Positions 34,224-45,344 are shown, counted from the stretch's first letter. The stretch is DNA of 64,000 bases from Betaproteobacteria bacterium (GCA_009778785.1 WRFN01000001.1:186001-250000); one strand, 5' to 3'. Numbers and translations: made by a program. The notes: generated by a model from the sequence alone, not told the origin.

Positions 34224-36938
34224 ATGGTCGGCAATTTTCTTACCCGTATTTTCGGCAGCCGCAACGAGCGGTTATTAAAACAGTATCAAGGGGTAGTGCG
34301 AAAAATCAACGCGCTGGAACCGGCGATGGCGGCATTGTCCGACGACGAATTGCGCGACAAAACCGCTGCCTTCAAGGAGCGGGTGGCGAACGGCGAAAGC
34401 CTGGAAAACCTGCTGCCGGAAGCGTTCGCGGTGGTGCGTGAAGCGGCCAAGCGGGTGCTCAACATGCGGCACTTCGATGTGCAGTTGATCGGCGGCATGG
34501 CGCTGCATCACGGCAAGATTGCCGAAATGCGCACCGGCGAAGGCAAAACGCTGGTGGCGACCTTGCCGGTTTACCTTAACGCGCTGGCCGGTGAAGGCGT
34601 GCATGTGGTGACTGTCAACGATTATCTGGCGCAGCGCGACGCCGACTGGATGGGGCGAATCTACAAATTCCTCGGGATGACCGTCGGCGTCAACCTGTCG
34701 CAGATGCCACACGATCAGAAACAAGTGGCTTACGCAGCCGACGTGACCTACGGCACCAACAACGAATACGGTTTCGATTATCTGCGCGACAACATGGAGA
34801 TGAGCGCCAAGAGTCGCGTTCAGCGCAAGCTGAAGTTTGCGGTCGTTGACGAAGTGGACTCGATCCTGATCGACGAAGCGCGTACGCCGCTGATCATTTC
34901 GGGGCAAGCCGACGACAACGTCGAAATGTATTACCGGATTGATGCCGTGGCGCCGAAGATGACGCGCCAGCAGGATGAGAAAGGCCCCGGCGATTATTGG
35001 GTCGATGAAAAAGGTCGGCAGGTGTCGTTGTCGGAAGAAGGACACGAACACGCCGAGGCGCTGCTGGCTGAAGCGGGCTTGATTCCCGAAGGCAGCAGCT
35101 TGTACGACAGCGGCAACATTTCGCTAATGCACCATTTGTACGCGGCGCTGCGGGCGCATGCGTTGTTTCTGCGCGATCAGCATTACGTGGTGCAGAACGG
35201 CGAAGTGATCATCGTCGATGAATTCACCGGTCGTTTGATGCCGGGGCGTCGCTGGTCGGAAGGATTGCATCAGGCGGTAGAGGCCAAGGAAGGCGTGCCG
35301 ATTCAACGCGAAAACCAGACGTTGGCGTCGATCACATTCCAGAATTATTTTCGGATGTACGAAAAACTCTCCGGGATGACCGGTACCGCCGACACCGAAG
35401 CATTCGAATTCCAGCAAATCTACAATTTGGAAACGGTGGTGATTCCGACGCACATGCCGATGATCCGCAAGGACATGAACGATCTGGTGTTTCGGACGTT
35501 TCAGGAAAAAGTTGACGCGGTGATCGCCGACATCAAGGATTGTTATTCGCGCGGCCAGCCAGTGCTGGTCGGCACCACGTCGATTGAAAATTCGGAGTTG
35601 TTGTCGAAGTATCTCGACAAAGAAAAACTGCCGCATCAAGTGTTGAACGCCAAGTACCATGCGCGCGAAGCCGAAATCGTCGCGCAAGCCGGCCGTGAAA
35701 AAGCGATCACCATTGCGACCAACATGGCGGGGCGCGGTACCGACATCGTGTTGGGCGGCGCTTTTGAACCGCAGATTCTGAAAATCCGCGAAGACGAAGC
35801 ACTGACCGATACGCAGAAAGATAAAGAAATCGAAGCCTTGCGCGCTGATTGGCAGGAGCGCCACGAAAAAGTCGTCTCGCTCGGCGGGTTGCACATTATC
35901 GGCACCGAGCGGCACGAATCGCGCCGGATCGACAACCAGTTGCGTGGACGTTCCGGTCGGCAGGGCGATCCGGGCTCGTCGCGTTTTTATCTGTCGCTCG
36001 AAGATCCGCTGCTGCGCATTTTCGGCGGCGAGCGTTTGAGCAACATCATGCAGCGGATGAAGATGCCGCCGGGCGAGCCGATTGAGCATCCAATCATCAA
36101 TCGTTCCATCGAGAAAGCGCAGCATCGCGTCGAAACGCGCAACTTCGATATTCGCAAACAGTTGCTTGAATTCGACGATGTTGCCAACGATCAGCGGCGG
36201 GTGATTTATCAGCAACGCAACGAATTGCTGGAAGCTGAGGATATTTCTGACACCATCGACAGCATGGTTCGTGACGAAGTCGGCATGCTGATGCAGCGCT
36301 ACATTCCGCTCGAGTCGGTGGAAGAACACTGGGACGTGCCCGGGCTGGAAGCGGCGCTGGCTACCGAGTATCAGATGAAGGTTGACGTTGCCGATTGGCT
36401 CAAGGAAAAAGCTGACCACGGCGAAGACGAGTTGCGCGAACATCTGGCCGAGTTGGCGGTGCAACAATGGGCGGCGCACACCGAAACCGTGGGTACGCCG
36501 GTGATGCGGCAATTCGAGAGCAGCCTCATGTTGTCGATGATCGATCAACACTGGCGTGAACATCTGGCGTCGCTCGATCATCTGCGACAAGGTATCGGCT
36601 TGCGCGGCTATGCGCAGAAAAACCCGAAGCAGGAGTACAAGCGCGAAGCGTTCGCTCTGTTCTCGTCGATGCTCGACCGGATCAAACATGATGTGGTACG
36701 GATTCTGTTGACGGTGCAGGTTCGTTCGCCGCAGGATGTCGACGCGGTTGAAGAGCAAGCGCCGAGCGTATCGAACGTGCGTTATCAACACACCGATTAC
36801 GACGAGGCGCTGGCGACGGAGCCCGAAGCGTCGCCGGCCATTCCGTTTGTGCGCGTGGGCGAGAAGGTGGGTCGTAACGATCCTTGCCCTTGCGGTTCCG
36901 GGAAAAAGTACAAACACTGTCACGGCAAATTAGCGTAA
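34224..36938 (+). CDS. secA: Preprotein translocase ATPase SecA
   Basis: The motor that drives proteins through SecYEG. 904 residues, full length: [14 protein letters not shown] (Walker A), [67 protein letters not shown], and the C-terminal zinc motif [14 protein letters not shown] that binds SecB and lipids. A short linker precedes the zinc motif. The ribosome site is weak. No secM-like gene precedes it; an intrinsic hairpin does. Confidence 0.98.
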   Translation: MVGNFLTRIFGSRNERLLKQYQGVVRKINALEPAMAALSDDELRDKTAAFKERVANGESLENLLPEAFAVVREAAKRVLNMRHFDVQLIGGMALHHGKIAEMRTGEGKTLVATLPVYLNALAGEGVHVVTVNDYLAQRDADWMGRIYKFLGMTVGVNLSQMPHDQKQVAYAADVTYGTNNEYGFDYLRDNMEMSAKSRVQRKLKFAVVDEVDSILIDEARTPLIISGQADDNVEMYYRIDAVAPKMTRQQDEKGPGDYWVDEKGRQVSLSEEGHEHAEALLAEAGLIPEGSSLYDSGNISLMHHLYAALRAHALFLRDQHYVVQNGEVIIVDEFTGRLMPGRRWSEGLHQAVEAKEGVPIQRENQTLASITFQNYFRMYEKLSGMTGTADTEAFEFQQIYNLETVVIPTHMPMIRKDMNDLVFRTFQEKVDAVIADIKDCYSRGQPVLVGTTSIENSELLSKYLDKEKLPHQVLNAKYHAREAEIVAQAGREKAITIATNMAGRGTDIVLGGAFEPQILKIREDEALTDTQKDKEIEALRADWQERHEKVVSLGGLHIIGTERHESRRIDNQLRGRSGRQGDPGSSRFYLSLEDPLLRIFGGERLSNIMQRMKMPPGEPIEHPIINRSIEKAQHRVETRNFDIRKQLLEFDDVANDQRRVIYQQRNELLEAEDISDTIDSMVRDEVGMLMQRYIPLESVEEHWDVPGLEAALATEYQMKVDVADWLKEKADHGEDELREHLAELAVQQWAAHTETVGTPVMRQFESSLMLSMIDQHWREHLASLDHLRQGIGLRGYAQKNPKQEYKREAFALFSSMLDRIKHDVVRILLTVQVRSPQDVDAVEEQAPSVSNVRYQHTDYDEALATEPEASPAIPFVRVGEKVGRNDPCPCGSGKKYKHCHGKLA

Positions 36939-37002
36939 TCGGAGTTCCGAAAAACATTTTCGACACAGCCTTTCTTTCTCAACACAAGAATAGGGGAGCA
37001 TC

Positions 37003-38268
37003 ATGGCGGTCTGTTATACACCTTCAACAGTTGACGATGTGTTCCCCGTTGCCGGGATTCGTCTGGGCGCCGTCGCGGCGCAGATCAAGAACTGGCAACG
37101 CAACGATGTGCTGATGATCGAATGCGCGCCGGGAACGACGGCGGCGGCTGTTTTCACGCAGAACCGGTTTTGCGCGGCGCCGGTGTTGGTAGATCGTGAA
37201 CATCTGGCCTGGCAACACCAACACAACAAATCATTGCGGGCGGTGGTCATCAACGCCGGCAACGCCAACGCCGGAACCGGCGCGCTCGGTTTGGAGCACG
37301 CGCGACGCACTTGCCGCGAAACGGCGGTTTTGTTGAAGTGCGCACCGGAAGAAGTGATGGTGTGCTCGACCGGCGTCATCATGGGCGCGTTTCCTATCGA
37401 CAAATTACTGGCCGGTTTGCCGGAGGCGTTTCGTCGCTGCCACGAAGCAAGCGGCACCAACGCGGCGGCCTGGTTGGCGGCGGCGCAAGCAATCATGACC
37501 ACCGACACCGTGCACAAAGCGGCTTCAGCCCGAGTGACGATTGACGGCGTGCCGATCACCGTCACCGGAATCGCCAAAGGCGCGGGGATGATTCACCCGA
37601 ACATGGCGACGATGTTGGGTTTCATCGCTACCGACATGCCGATCGCGGCGGCGGTGTGGCAGCCGTTGTTGCGCGAAGTGGCTGACGGTTCGTTCAACGC
37701 GGTGACCGTCGATGGCGACACTTCGACGAACGATACTTTGATAGGAATGGCCACGGGGCAGGCGAAAATTTCGCCGTTGACAACGCTCAACGATCCGCGT
37801 TTGTCGGTGTTCAAAAAGGCCTTGCTCGACGTGGCGCTGCACTTGGCGCAAGCCATCGTGCGCGATGGCGAAGGCGCGACCAAGTTCATCACGATTCGGG
37901 TGGAAGGAGGGCGCAACGTTAATGAGTGTCGTGAAGTTGCGTTGAAGGTAGCGCATTCGCCGCTGGTAAAGACGGCGTTTTTTGCGTCAGACCCCAATCT
38001 GGGGCGCATCGTTTGCGCTATCGGCAACGCCGCGCCGCCGGAACTCGACGTGTCGCGCGTTCGGTTGTGGCTCGACGATGTGGCGGTGATCGTCGATGGC
38101 GGCCCGGCGCCGAGTTATACGGAAGAAGCGGGGCAACGGGTGATGAATCAACCGGAAATCACAGTGCGGATCGATCTGGGAATGAAAACGGACGGCGCTT
38201 CGACGACGGTGTGGACGTGCGATTTGTCGCACGATTACGTGTCGATCAACGCCGATTACCGGAGTTGA
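37003..38268 (+). CDS. argJ: Bifunctional glutamate N-acetyltransferase/ornithine acetyltransferase ArgJ
   Basis: Recycles the acetyl group in arginine biosynthesis. 421 residues. The self-cleavage site is GMIHPNMATMLGF with Thr203 as the nucleophile that starts the beta chain; NAGNANAGTG and CSTGVIMG form the oxyanion region. The presence of ArgJ implies the cyclic acetyl pathway. Located between secA and the DUF815 ATPase, as in many betaproteobacteria. Confidence 0.97.
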   Translation: MAVCYTPSTVDDVFPVAGIRLGAVAAQIKNWQRNDVLMIECAPGTTAAAVFTQNRFCAAPVLVDREHLAWQHQHNKSLRAVVINAGNANAGTGALGLEHARRTCRETAVLLKCAPEEVMVCSTGVIMGAFPIDKLLAGLPEAFRRCHEASGTNAAAWLAAAQAIMTTDTVHKAASARVTIDGVPITVTGIAKGAGMIHPNMATMLGFIATDMPIAAAVWQPLLREVADGSFNAVTVDGDTSTNDTLIGMATGQAKISPLTTLNDPRLSVFKKALLDVALHLAQAIVRDGEGATKFITIRVEGGRNVNECREVALKVAHSPLVKTAFFASDPNLGRIVCAIGNAAPPELDVSRVRLWLDDVAVIVDGGPAPSYTEEAGQRVMNQPEITVRIDLGMKTDGASTTVWTCDLSHDYVSINADYRS

Positions 38269-38279
38269 AAGAGCCAGTC

Positions 38280-39218
38280 ATGGACGCAAAAACAACAACA
38301 TCGGAAATATCGACTTCGGCGCGTTGGCTGGAATTCATCGAGCGGGCGGAAGCAACATTGACGCGCGCCGAGTTGTTGTTGCCGGAAAATCCGCCGTCGG
38401 TAAACTGGTCGAAAACACTGGCGGCGCGTTGGGAGCGGCGACGGGGCGTGCGGCATGGCGGCAGCGGCGCGTTGTATCCGGTGGCGACGCCGCACACTGT
38501 CTCGCTGGATCGTCTGGTCGGCATCGACGAGCAAATCGCGCGCATCGATCAGAACACCAGACAGTTTGTCGCCGGTTATCCGGCCAACAATGTGTTGTTG
38601 ACCGGCGCTCCCGGCACCGGCAAGTCGTCGCTGGTCAAGGCGATGCTGAGTCGCTACGGAAAGCGCGGCTTGCGCTTGATCGAAGTCGATAAAAGTGATT
38701 TGTTCGATCTGCCGAAAATTCTCGACAGCCTTCAAGGTGCTGCGCAACGCTTCATTTTGTTTTGCGATGATTTGGCGTTCGATGTGCAGGAAGGCGGTTA
38801 TCGGGAATTGAAGGCGGTGCTCGACGGCTCGATCACGGCGCCGCCGGAGAACGTGCTGATCTACGCAACGTCGAACCGCCGCCATTTGATGCCGACGTTT
38901 TTCCACGAAAATTTTTCGTCGAACGATGGTAAGAGTGAAATTCATCCGGACGAAGCGAAAGAAGAAAAAACGGCGCTGGCCGAGCGTTTCGGTTTGTGGA
39001 TTTCGTTTTATCCATTTGGCGAGGACGATTACCTTGCTGCCGTCGCCGGTTGGTTGAATCATCACAAAATTGCTTCGCCTAAAACGGCGGCAGCCAGCGA
39101 AGCTTTGCGGCTGGAAGCGTTGCAGTGGGCGCGCATGCGCGGTTCGGTCAGCGGCCGGACGGCGTGGCAATTCGCGCGCCACTACGCGGGTCAAAAAGCG
39201 CTTCACGCCGAATCATGA
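38280..39218 (+). CDS. DUF815 family P-loop ATPase
   Basis: A 312-residue AAA-like ATPase of the DUF815 family: Walker A NVLLTGAPGTGKSSLVKAM, Walker B RFILFCDDLAFD, and the sensor-like IYATSNRRHLMPTF. The N-terminal 80 residues are helical, with YPVATPHTVSLDRLVGID linking to the core. Function is unknown. Its conserved place beside argJ and mutT in betaproteobacteria gives no clear role. The stop overlaps the mutT start by four bases. Confidence 0.9.
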   Translation: MDAKTTTSEISTSARWLEFIERAEATLTRAELLLPENPPSVNWSKTLAARWERRRGVRHGGSGALYPVATPHTVSLDRLVGIDEQIARIDQNTRQFVAGYPANNVLLTGAPGTGKSSLVKAMLSRYGKRGLRLIEVDKSDLFDLPKILDSLQGAAQRFILFCDDLAFDVQEGGYRELKAVLDGSITAPPENVLIYATSNRRHLMPTFFHENFSSNDGKSEIHPDEAKEEKTALAERFGLWISFYPFGEDDYLAAVAGWLNHHKIASPKTAAASEALRLEALQWARMRGSVSGRTAWQFARHYAGQKALHAES

Positions 39219-39634
39219 AAGCGGTGCGGGTGGCGGCGGCAATATTGACGCGCTCGGGAAAAGAATTTTTATTGACGCAACGGCCAGCGGGAAAAGTGTA
39301 CGCCGGTTATTGGGAGTTCCCCGGCGGCAAGATCGAAGCGGGAGAAACAGAACAAGCGGCGTTGGCGCGCGAACTGGAAGAAGAACTGGGGATTGTTGTC
39401 GAGCGCGCAACGCCGTGGCAGATTGTTCATTTCACTTATCCGCACGCCGAGGTGGAACTGCATTTTTTTCATGTGTCGGCGTGGCTGGGCGAACCTTATG
39501 GCCGTGAGGGACAAAACTGCGGTTGGCAGACGCTGGAGAGTTGTCAGGAACTGCTTTTATTACCGGCCAATCACGGGATATTGAAAGCGCTGCCGGTGTT
39601 GTTGAACGACGAGATTTCTTCAGCTCTTTCTTAG
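39215..39634 (+). CDS. Nudix hydrolase, MutT-like
   Basis: A 139-residue Nudix protein with a perfect Nudix box (GGKIEAGETEQAALARELEE followed by ELGI) and the MutT-type N-terminus VRVAAAILTRSGKEFLLTQR. The likely reaction is hydrolysis of 8-oxo-dGTP to prevent AT-to-CG mutations. Start ATG 39215 overlaps the DUF815 ATPase stop. It converges with yacG, whose stop lies immediately beyond (39635), with no space for a separate terminator. Confidence 0.9.
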   Translation: MKAVRVAAAILTRSGKEFLLTQRPAGKVYAGYWEFPGGKIEAGETEQAALARELEEELGIVVERATPWQIVHFTYPHAEVELHFFHVSAWLGEPYGREGQNCGWQTLESCQELLLLPANHGILKALPVLLNDEISSALS

Positions 39635-39895
39635 TTAATGAGCGCGCTGCGTATCTGACGCCCCCGCCAGCGCGTCTTCTATTTCTGAAACATCGGTGAT
39701 TTCAGCGCCGGCGATTCGATAAGACTCGTTGGCCCAAGCGCCGAGGTCGAGCAGTTTGCAACGCTCCGAGCAAAACGGTTTCCAGCGCGAGACCGATGTC
39801 CACACCACGACAGCGCCGCATTGCGGGCATGCAACGGTTGTCGTGGGCGCGGCGACGGGCGAGGCCGTTTTCGCAAGGGACGCAGTTTTTTTCAT
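39635..39895 (-). CDS. yacG: DNA gyrase inhibitor/zinc protein YacG
   Basis: An 86-residue zinc-binding protein with the YacG pattern: [12 protein letters not shown], then [21 protein letters not shown]. YacG binds GyrB and inhibits gyrase. The usual length is about 62-68 residues; here about 20 extra N-terminal residues ([20 protein letters not shown]) precede the first Cys. A shorter start would need a non-ATG codon. Its ATG overlaps the zapD stop, and yacG-zapD-coaE-pilD run together. Confidence 0.92.
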   Translation of the reverse strand: MKKTASLAKTASPVAAPTTTVACPQCGAVVVWTSVSRWKPFCSERCKLLDLGAWANESYRIAGAEITDVSEIEDALAGASDTQRAH

Positions 39896-40689
39896 AGCGA
39901 ACAGAAAGTCAGGTCGAAGGTGATGTCGTAATCGCAAACAGTGCCGCGCGTCATTTCTTCGGCGGTCAAGAAGCGAATATTGAGCGCGTATTTGTTGGCG
40001 CTGATTTCGGGAACACAGGCGACGCCATCCGCGATCGACAACCGCAGCAACTGCACCGCTTTGGTGTTGGCTTGCATCATTTGGAAAACGCCGTGTTGCG
40101 CTGAGCACGTTGTGGTCTGGCCGCTTTCGCGCAGAATGCGCAAGATGATCACGATGCCGTTGCGGATCGGTTCGAGCGGCGCCAGCCATTGCTGGAGATC
40201 GTTTTGTCGACGAACGGACGGTTGGTGCAGCCAGAAGTGAAAAGCCGGCAGGTCGAAGCCGCAGGCGCCGCCCGGCAACAGAGTACGTTGCTTGATGGCC
40301 ATCAACCATTCGTTCTCGCGCAGGTGCAAGCCGACTTTGCCGGTGAACGCCAAAATTTTTGCAATCACGCGGTCGATGTCGTCGAGCAGATTGTCGAGCA
40401 GTTCCTGATCGATTCCTTGATGGTGTCGCAGCGCGCTCAACACCAGCTTCTGACGTTCAAGCTCTTGCAACAGGTCGGACTTGAGATCGGCGCGCGCCGC
40501 GACTTCAATGATTTCGAACAACGCCAGCAACGCCGCGTGATGGTCCAGAAAGGTCTCTCGCGCCGAGAAAAAACGTGTTCGCGCGAAAAGATCTTCGAGC
40601 CGCATGAGCGTTCGAACCCGTTCATTGAGGGGATGTTCGTAAAAGACTGGCACCCGAAATCCATGTTGGTTGAAGGGGAACCCCGTCAT
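39892..40689 (-). CDS. zapD: Cell division protein ZapD
   Basis: A cytoplasmic FtsZ-bundling factor of 265 residues. Family features: [19 protein letters not shown] near the N-terminus, the helical domain with [17 protein letters not shown], and the beta domain with [20 protein letters not shown] and the C-terminal [10 protein letters not shown]. It would cross-link the FtsZ filaments encoded about 10 kb away. Overlaps yacG by four bases. Confidence 0.94.
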   Translation of the reverse strand: MTGFPFNQHGFRVPVFYEHPLNERVRTLMRLEDLFARTRFFSARETFLDHHAALLALFEIIEVAARADLKSDLLQELERQKLVLSALRHHQGIDQELLDNLLDDIDRVIAKILAFTGKVGLHLRENEWLMAIKQRTLLPGGACGFDLPAFHFWLHQPSVRRQNDLQQWLAPLEPIRNGIVIILRILRESGQTTTCSAQHGVFQMMQANTKAVQLLRLSIADGVACVPEISANKYALNIRFLTAEEMTRGTVCDYDITFDLTFCSL

Positions 40690-40740
40690 TGTGCCGCAAA
40701 TTCGCGAATTTATTAAGCTTTTTTAAGCGAGAGGCTGAAA

Positions 40741-41352
40741 TCAGTTCGTTCGGGTATTGGCCAACGCCCGATAAAAACGATCCAATCGCGTCACTTGCGG
40801 CGCCAGATTTTCCGGCGGGCCGCTGTTGTCGAGAATATCATCGGCGAGCGTCAAGCGCCGGTCGCGCGGACATTGTGTCGCCATGATGGCGCGAATCTCG
40901 TCTTCGTGCAGGCCGCGCGAACTTGCCACTCGGGCAATTTGTTGCGCCTCCTGACAATCGATGACGAGGATGCGATCGGCGCGCTCTCGCAGCCCGGGCT
41001 TTTCGAGAAGCAGGGGCACGACCCACAAGCCGTAGGGTCCGCGCCATTGAGCGATTCGGCGAGTGGTCTCTTCGCCGACGCGAGGGTGAATCACGGCCTC
41101 GAGTTTGCTTCGCAAAAGCGGATCGGCGAAGATTTGTCGACGAATGAAGGCGCGGTTCAACGTGCCGTCAGTTTGGACGACGGATTGGCCGAATAACGCG
41201 ACGATATCCGCGTAAGCGCTGCCGCTGGGCGCACTGACGGCGCGCGTCAAATCATCGGCATCGAGCGTTTCGACGCCCAGTGCCGAAAACGTCTGAGTGA
41301 CAGTTGATTTGCCACAGCCGATGCCGCCGGTGACGCCGATAATCAAAGGCAT
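40741..41352 (-). CDS. coaE: Dephospho-CoA kinase CoaE
   Basis: Phosphorylates dephospho-CoA in the last step of coenzyme A synthesis. 203 residues with P-loop IGVTGGIGCGKSTVTQTF, DADDLTRAV, IHPRVGEE, VVPLLLEKPG and the lid-like RVASSRGLHEDEIRAIMATQ. Start follows the pilD stop by two bases, so translation is probably coupled. Confidence 0.96.
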   Translation of the reverse strand: MPLIIGVTGGIGCGKSTVTQTFSALGVETLDADDLTRAVSAPSGSAYADIVALFGQSVVQTDGTLNRAFIRRQIFADPLLRSKLEAVIHPRVGEETTRRIAQWRGPYGLWVVPLLLEKPGLRERADRILVIDCQEAQQIARVASSRGLHEDEIRAIMATQCPRDRRLTLADDILDNSGPPENLAPQVTRLDRFYRALANTRTN

Positions 41353-41354
41353 GT

Positions 41355-42281
41355 TTATAGCCAGTGGGCGTGGGGCAAATACCACCGGGCGAGGGTGGGG
41401 CCGAAGAATAGCGCCACAGCGCCGGCGATAGCCAGAAACGGCCCAAACGGCATCGGCACGCGATGGTCGCGGCCACGGAACAGGATCAGCCCGATTCCGA
41501 CCAAAGCACCGACCAGCGAAGACAGCAGAATGATCGGAAACAACATGGGCCAACCGAGCCAGGCGCCGAGCGCCGCCAGCAATTTGAAATCGCCGTAACC
41601 CATGCCCTCTTTTTTGAACAGAAGTTTGAATGCCCAGTACACCAGCCACAGCGACAAATAACCAGCAACCGCGCCGATCACGGCGTAAGGCAGCGTCGTG
41701 AACACGCCGAAAAGATTGACGAGCAGGCCGGCCCACAAGAGGGGCAAGGTTATATCGTCAGGCAACAATTGCGTGTCGGTGTCGATGAAGGTCAGCGCCA
41801 GCAGCGACCACAGTAAAACGCAAGCCATCAACGCTTGCCAGGACGTTCCGAAAAACCAGAAGGCCAGCACGGCCAGCAAACCTCCCAACAACTCGACCAG
41901 CGGATAGCGAATCGAAATGCGAGTGCCGCATTGCGAACATTTGCCGCGCAAAAAAAGCCACGATACGATGGGAATGTTTTCCAGCGCCGTGATCTGGTGT
42001 TGGCACATCGGACAGGCCGAACGTGGGACGACAAGGTTGTAGGGGGCAGCAGGAGCCTCAACTTCAGAAGGCGAAGCTGCTGTTTCCTCGGTGGAGTCCT
42101 CAGTCTGCTCCTTACGTAATTCTGCACACTGTTGCTCCCAGGCGCGTTGCATCATTCTCGGCAGGCGATGAATCACAACATTCAGAAAACTGCCGACACA
42201 AAGGCCGACGAAAGCGGCGACAACCAGAACAGCGACGGGGTTGTCCAGCAAAGGCCAAGCGGGAAGCGGAGAAAAGGGCAC
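41355..42281 (-). CDS. pilD: Prepilin peptidase/N-methyltransferase PilD
   Basis: Cleaves and methylates type IV prepilins and related pseudopilins in the inner membrane. 308 residues: GLCVGSFLNVVIHRLP at the N-terminus, the zinc motif CPMCQ...CSQCG, the catalytic Asp in LTFIDTDTQLLPDDITLP, and GMGYGDFKLLAALGAWLG. An acidic, Glu/Ala-rich stretch (about 55-80) lengthens the first cytoplasmic loop. Separated from pilC by a strong terminator hairpin. Confidence 0.96.
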   Translation of the reverse strand: MPFSPLPAWPLLDNPVAVLVVAAFVGLCVGSFLNVVIHRLPRMMQRAWEQQCAELRKEQTEDSTEETAASPSEVEAPAAPYNLVVPRSACPMCQHQITALENIPIVSWLFLRGKCSQCGTRISIRYPLVELLGGLLAVLAFWFFGTSWQALMACVLLWSLLALTFIDTDTQLLPDDITLPLLWAGLLVNLFGVFTTLPYAVIGAVAGYLSLWLVYWAFKLLFKKEGMGYGDFKLLAALGAWLGWPMLFPIILLSSLVGALVGIGLILFRGRDHRVPMPFGPFLAIAGAVALFFGPTLARWYLPHAHWL

Positions 42282-42295
42282 GATATGAAGTCAGG

Positions 42296-42332
42296 CGAAA
42301 AATAATAAAGCCGAGGCACGAAGTGCCTCGGC
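42296..42332 (-). terminator. Intrinsic terminator between pilC and pilD
   Basis: On the minus strand GCCGAGGCAC, a TTC loop (UUCG-type closing), and GTGCCTCGGC form a perfect ten-pair stem (42310-42332), followed by CTTTATTATTTTTC. It should end the pilB-pilC transcript, leaving pilD-coaE-zapD-yacG with reduced read-through or its own promoter. Confidence 0.85.
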
Positions 42333-42352
42333 AGGAAACTTTCATGAGAGGA

Positions 42353-43588
42353 TCAGACCAAGTTGCCCATCTGGAAGATCGGCAAATAAATGGAGATCAC
42401 GATTCCCCCGATCACGACGCCCAGGAAAACGATAATGATGGGCTCGAGCAGCGCGGACATGGCGGCGACGGCTTCATCGACTTCGCGATCGTAGAATTCG
42501 GCGATCTTGGTCAGCATGCTGTCGAGCGCGCCGGATTCTTCGCCGATCTGGGTCATTTGCAGCACCATGGGCGGGAATAGGTTGGCGCTGATCATGGCGT
42601 TGGTCAACGAAGTACCGGTACTGACGTCGGTCTTGATTTTTTTGGTTGCTTCTGCGTAGACACCGTTGCCGGAAGCGCCACCGACGCTGTCGAGCGCTTC
42701 GACCAGCGGGACACCGGCCGAGAACATCGTTGATAGGGTTCGCGTCCAGCGGGCGATCGCAGCTTTTTCGAGCATCGATCCGATGACCGGTATGCGTAAT
42801 GACCACCGATCGACCAGCATTCGGAAGGAGGCCGATCGTTTATGGATGGCGCGGATGATAAGGATGATGGCGATGATCGCCAATAAAATGAATACCCCAC
42901 GGTGAACGACGAAGTTGGACATGTTGACGACCACTTGAGTCGGCAAGGGCAACGGCGCCCCTACGTCTTTGAACATTTTTTCAAAGACGGGGATCACCTT
43001 GTACATGATGATGCCTATCACCCCGATGGCGACCACGATAACAACGATGGGGTAGGTCAGCGCTGATTTAATCTTGCCCTTCAATGCCAGCGATTTTTCT
43101 TGATACGAAGCGAGCCGATCCAGCACGTTGTCGAGAATCCCGGCGGTTTCACCGGCATCGACCAGGTTGCAAAACAACGGGTTGAAATAAAGTGGGTAAG
43201 CGCGAAACGCCTGCGCCATGCTGGAGCCCGTTTCGATTTTGCTCTTGATGTCGAACAGCAATCTTGAAAAACGCGGGTTGGCGTGGCCGCGACCGATGAT
43301 GTCGAATGCTTGCAGCAGCGGCACGCCCGCTCTCAACATGGTAGCCAACTGGCGGGTGAAGAAGGTCAGATCTTTTTCCTTGATCTTGCTGCCGCCCCGG
43401 AAAGCCTTTTTGGTGATCTTTTTGACCTTGACGCCTTGTCGACGCAGCAGTGCCGTCGCCACGGCGCTGGAGGCCGCCCGGATTTCGCCGCGGCCTTGCC
43501 GCCCATTTTTATCGGTGCCTTCCCAAGCGAAAAGGGCTTCTTTGACTTTGACGTCTTTGGGGGTAGCGGTAGAAGAAGCAACAGCCAT
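42353..43588 (-). CDS. pilC: Type IV pilus inner-membrane platform protein PilC
   Basis: The GspF-family platform that links the pilus motors to the pilin pool. 411 residues counted from the ATG giving MAVASSTATPK, which has an AGGT site in front; a longer in-frame start lies within the ribosome-site region. Two GspF domains are visible (FFTRQLATMLRAGVPLLQAF and RWTRTLSTMFSAGVPLVEAL) with three membrane segments, and the conserved end SIYLPIFQMGNLV. Confidence 0.96.
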   Translation of the reverse strand: MAVASSTATPKDVKVKEALFAWEGTDKNGRQGRGEIRAASSAVATALLRRQGVKVKKITKKAFRGGSKIKEKDLTFFTRQLATMLRAGVPLLQAFDIIGRGHANPRFSRLLFDIKSKIETGSSMAQAFRAYPLYFNPLFCNLVDAGETAGILDNVLDRLASYQEKSLALKGKIKSALTYPIVVIVVAIGVIGIIMYKVIPVFEKMFKDVGAPLPLPTQVVVNMSNFVVHRGVFILLAIIAIILIIRAIHKRSASFRMLVDRWSLRIPVIGSMLEKAAIARWTRTLSTMFSAGVPLVEALDSVGGASGNGVYAEATKKIKTDVSTGTSLTNAMISANLFPPMVLQMTQIGEESGALDSMLTKIAEFYDREVDEAVAAMSALLEPIIIVFLGVVIGGIVISIYLPIFQMGNLV

Positions 43589-43610
43589 AGTAAACCTCGT
43601 CGTAAACAAA

Positions 43611-45344
43611 CTATTCGTTGGTAATGGCTTCAATCTCTTCGAGAGAGGTGACGCCGGCTTTGACTTTGACCAACCCTGATTGGCGCAGATTCTTGACCCC
43701 TTCGCGCTGCGCCTGCGCGGCGATGTCGAGCGCGGTACCGTGGTTCATGATGATTTCGCGCATCGCATCGGTAACGGGCATGACTTCAAAAATCCCGACC
43801 CGCCCCTTGTATCCGGTGTTTTTGCAATGGCCGCAACCGATTGGTCCGTAGGGCCGCCAACTGCCGTCGAGATCGCTTTCGGCAAAACCCGCCGTCAGCA
43901 AAACATCTTTCGGCAAGTTGACGGGTTGTTTGCACTGTGGGCACAATCGGCGACCGAGGCGTTGCGCTGTGATCAAAATAACCGACGAAGCGATGTTAAA
44001 CGCCGGGATTCCCATGTTAGCGAGCCGGGTCAACGTCGTCGGCGCGTCGTTGGTGTGCAGGGTGGACAAGACCAAGTGGCCGGTTTGCGCTGCCTTGACG
44101 GCGATGTCGGCCGTTTCAAGGTCGCGAATTTCGCCGACCATGATGATGTCCGGATCCTGCCGCAGAAAAGAACGTAGCGCCGTCGAGAACGTCAGCCCCG
44201 CTTTTTCGTTGACGTTGACTTGGTTGACCCCCGGCATCTGAATTTCCGCCGGGTCTTCGACGGTCGAGATGTTGGTGTTCGGCTGGTTCAGAAGGCTGAG
44301 GCAAGTGTAGAGCGAAACGGTTTTACCGCTGCCGGTGGGGCCGGTGACGAGAATCATTCCGTAAGGCCGGTGGGCGGCGTGCAGCATCGCCTCTTTTTGC
44401 GCAGGCTCGTAACCGAGAATGTCGATGTTCAGGTTGACGCTGGAAGAATCGAGAATCCGCATCACGATTTTCTCGCCGAACAGAGTCGGCAGCGACGAGA
44501 CCCGAAAGTCGATCGCCTTGTTGTTGGTCAACACCAGTTTCATCCGACCGTCTTGCGGAATCCGTTTCTCGGAAATGTCGAGACGGGAGATAACCTTGAT
44601 GCGGGTGGCGAGCGGTTCCCGTAAAGTCATCGGCGGCAAAGCAGCTTCTTGCAAAACGCCGTCGAGCCGGTAACGGATCCGGAAGAATTTTTCGTAGGGC
44701 TCGAAGTGAATATCGGAAGCGCCGATCTGGATGGCGTCGAGCAGAATTTTCTGAAGGTAACGAACGACCGGCGAGTTCTCGATTTCGATATTGGTTTCTT
44801 CGGTCACGGCGACTGCCAGCCCGAGACTCTCCAGATTGGCCAGATCGGCTTCGGCGGTGGCCAGATCGGCGGTCATCTCCTTGACCGTCGTGTCGCTTTC
44901 TTCGGTGCGATAACGCAGTACCTGGCCGAGCTTGTCGTCTTCGACCAGTACCGGCTCCACCTGCAAATTGGTTTTGAAGCGGATATCGTCGAGCGCTTTC
45001 AGATTGGTGGGATCGGAGACGGCGACGAACAGCCGCTTGCCGCGCATGTGCAGCGGCAGAATCCGCTGCGCGTTGGCTTGTTTGACGTCGAAGTATTCCT
45101 TGGCAAGCGCGTTGGGGTCGATGGCGGCGAGGTCAAACAGCGGCACCCCAAATTTTTCGGCGGCGAAAAGTCCCAGATCGAGCGCCGTCATCTTTCGCGA
45201 CATCAGAAACTGTTCGACGAAAGCGATGCCGGTCGTTTTGGCCTGGCTGGCCATGGTTTCCATTTCCAACTGGGTCAGCACTTTTTGCTGAACCAGCGCG
45301 CGTGCCAGACCGCTGACGTTGAGAGAAGTAGCTGGGGTTGCCAT
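43611..45344 (-). CDS. pilB: Type IV pilus assembly ATPase PilB
   Basis: The hexameric ATPase that powers pilus extension. 577 residues: an MshEN-type N-terminal domain (about 1-150; [12 protein letters not shown]), Walker [18 protein letters not shown], Asp box [20 protein letters not shown], Walker [15 protein letters not shown], His box, and a C-terminal zinc motif (CPQC...CGHC). It leads the pilB-pilC transcript, which ends in a terminator before pilD. Pilin genes are not in the window. Confidence 0.97.
   Translation of the reverse strand: MATPATSLNVSGLARALVQQKVLTQLEMETMASQAKTTGIAFVEQFLMSRKMTALDLGLFAAEKFGVPLFDLAAIDPNALAKEYFDVKQANAQRILPLHMRGKRLFVAVSDPTNLKALDDIRFKTNLQVEPVLVEDDKLGQVLRYRTEESDTTVKEMTADLATAEADLANLESLGLAVAVTEETNIEIENSPVVRYLQKILLDAIQIGASDIHFEPYEKFFRIRYRLDGVLQEAALPPMTLREPLATRIKVISRLDISEKRIPQDGRMKLVLTNNKAIDFRVSSLPTLFGEKIVMRILDSSSVNLNIDILGYEPAQKEAMLHAAHRPYGMILVTGPTGSGKTVSLYTCLSLLNQPNTNISTVEDPAEIQMPGVNQVNVNEKAGLTFSTALRSFLRQDPDIIMVGEIRDLETADIAVKAAQTGHLVLSTLHTNDAPTTLTRLANMGIPAFNIASSVILITAQRLGRRLCPQCKQPVNLPKDVLLTAGFAESDLDGSWRPYGPIGCGHCKNTGYKGRVGIFEVMPVTDAMREIIMNHGTALDIAAQAQREGVKNLRQSGLVKVKAGVTSLEEIEAITNE

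Noticed and set aside
35124-36923. A 599-codon open frame antisense to secA
   Set aside because: It is the mirror of a GC-biased coding sequence, rich in Arg, His and Gln, with no family features; secA is certain on the other strand.
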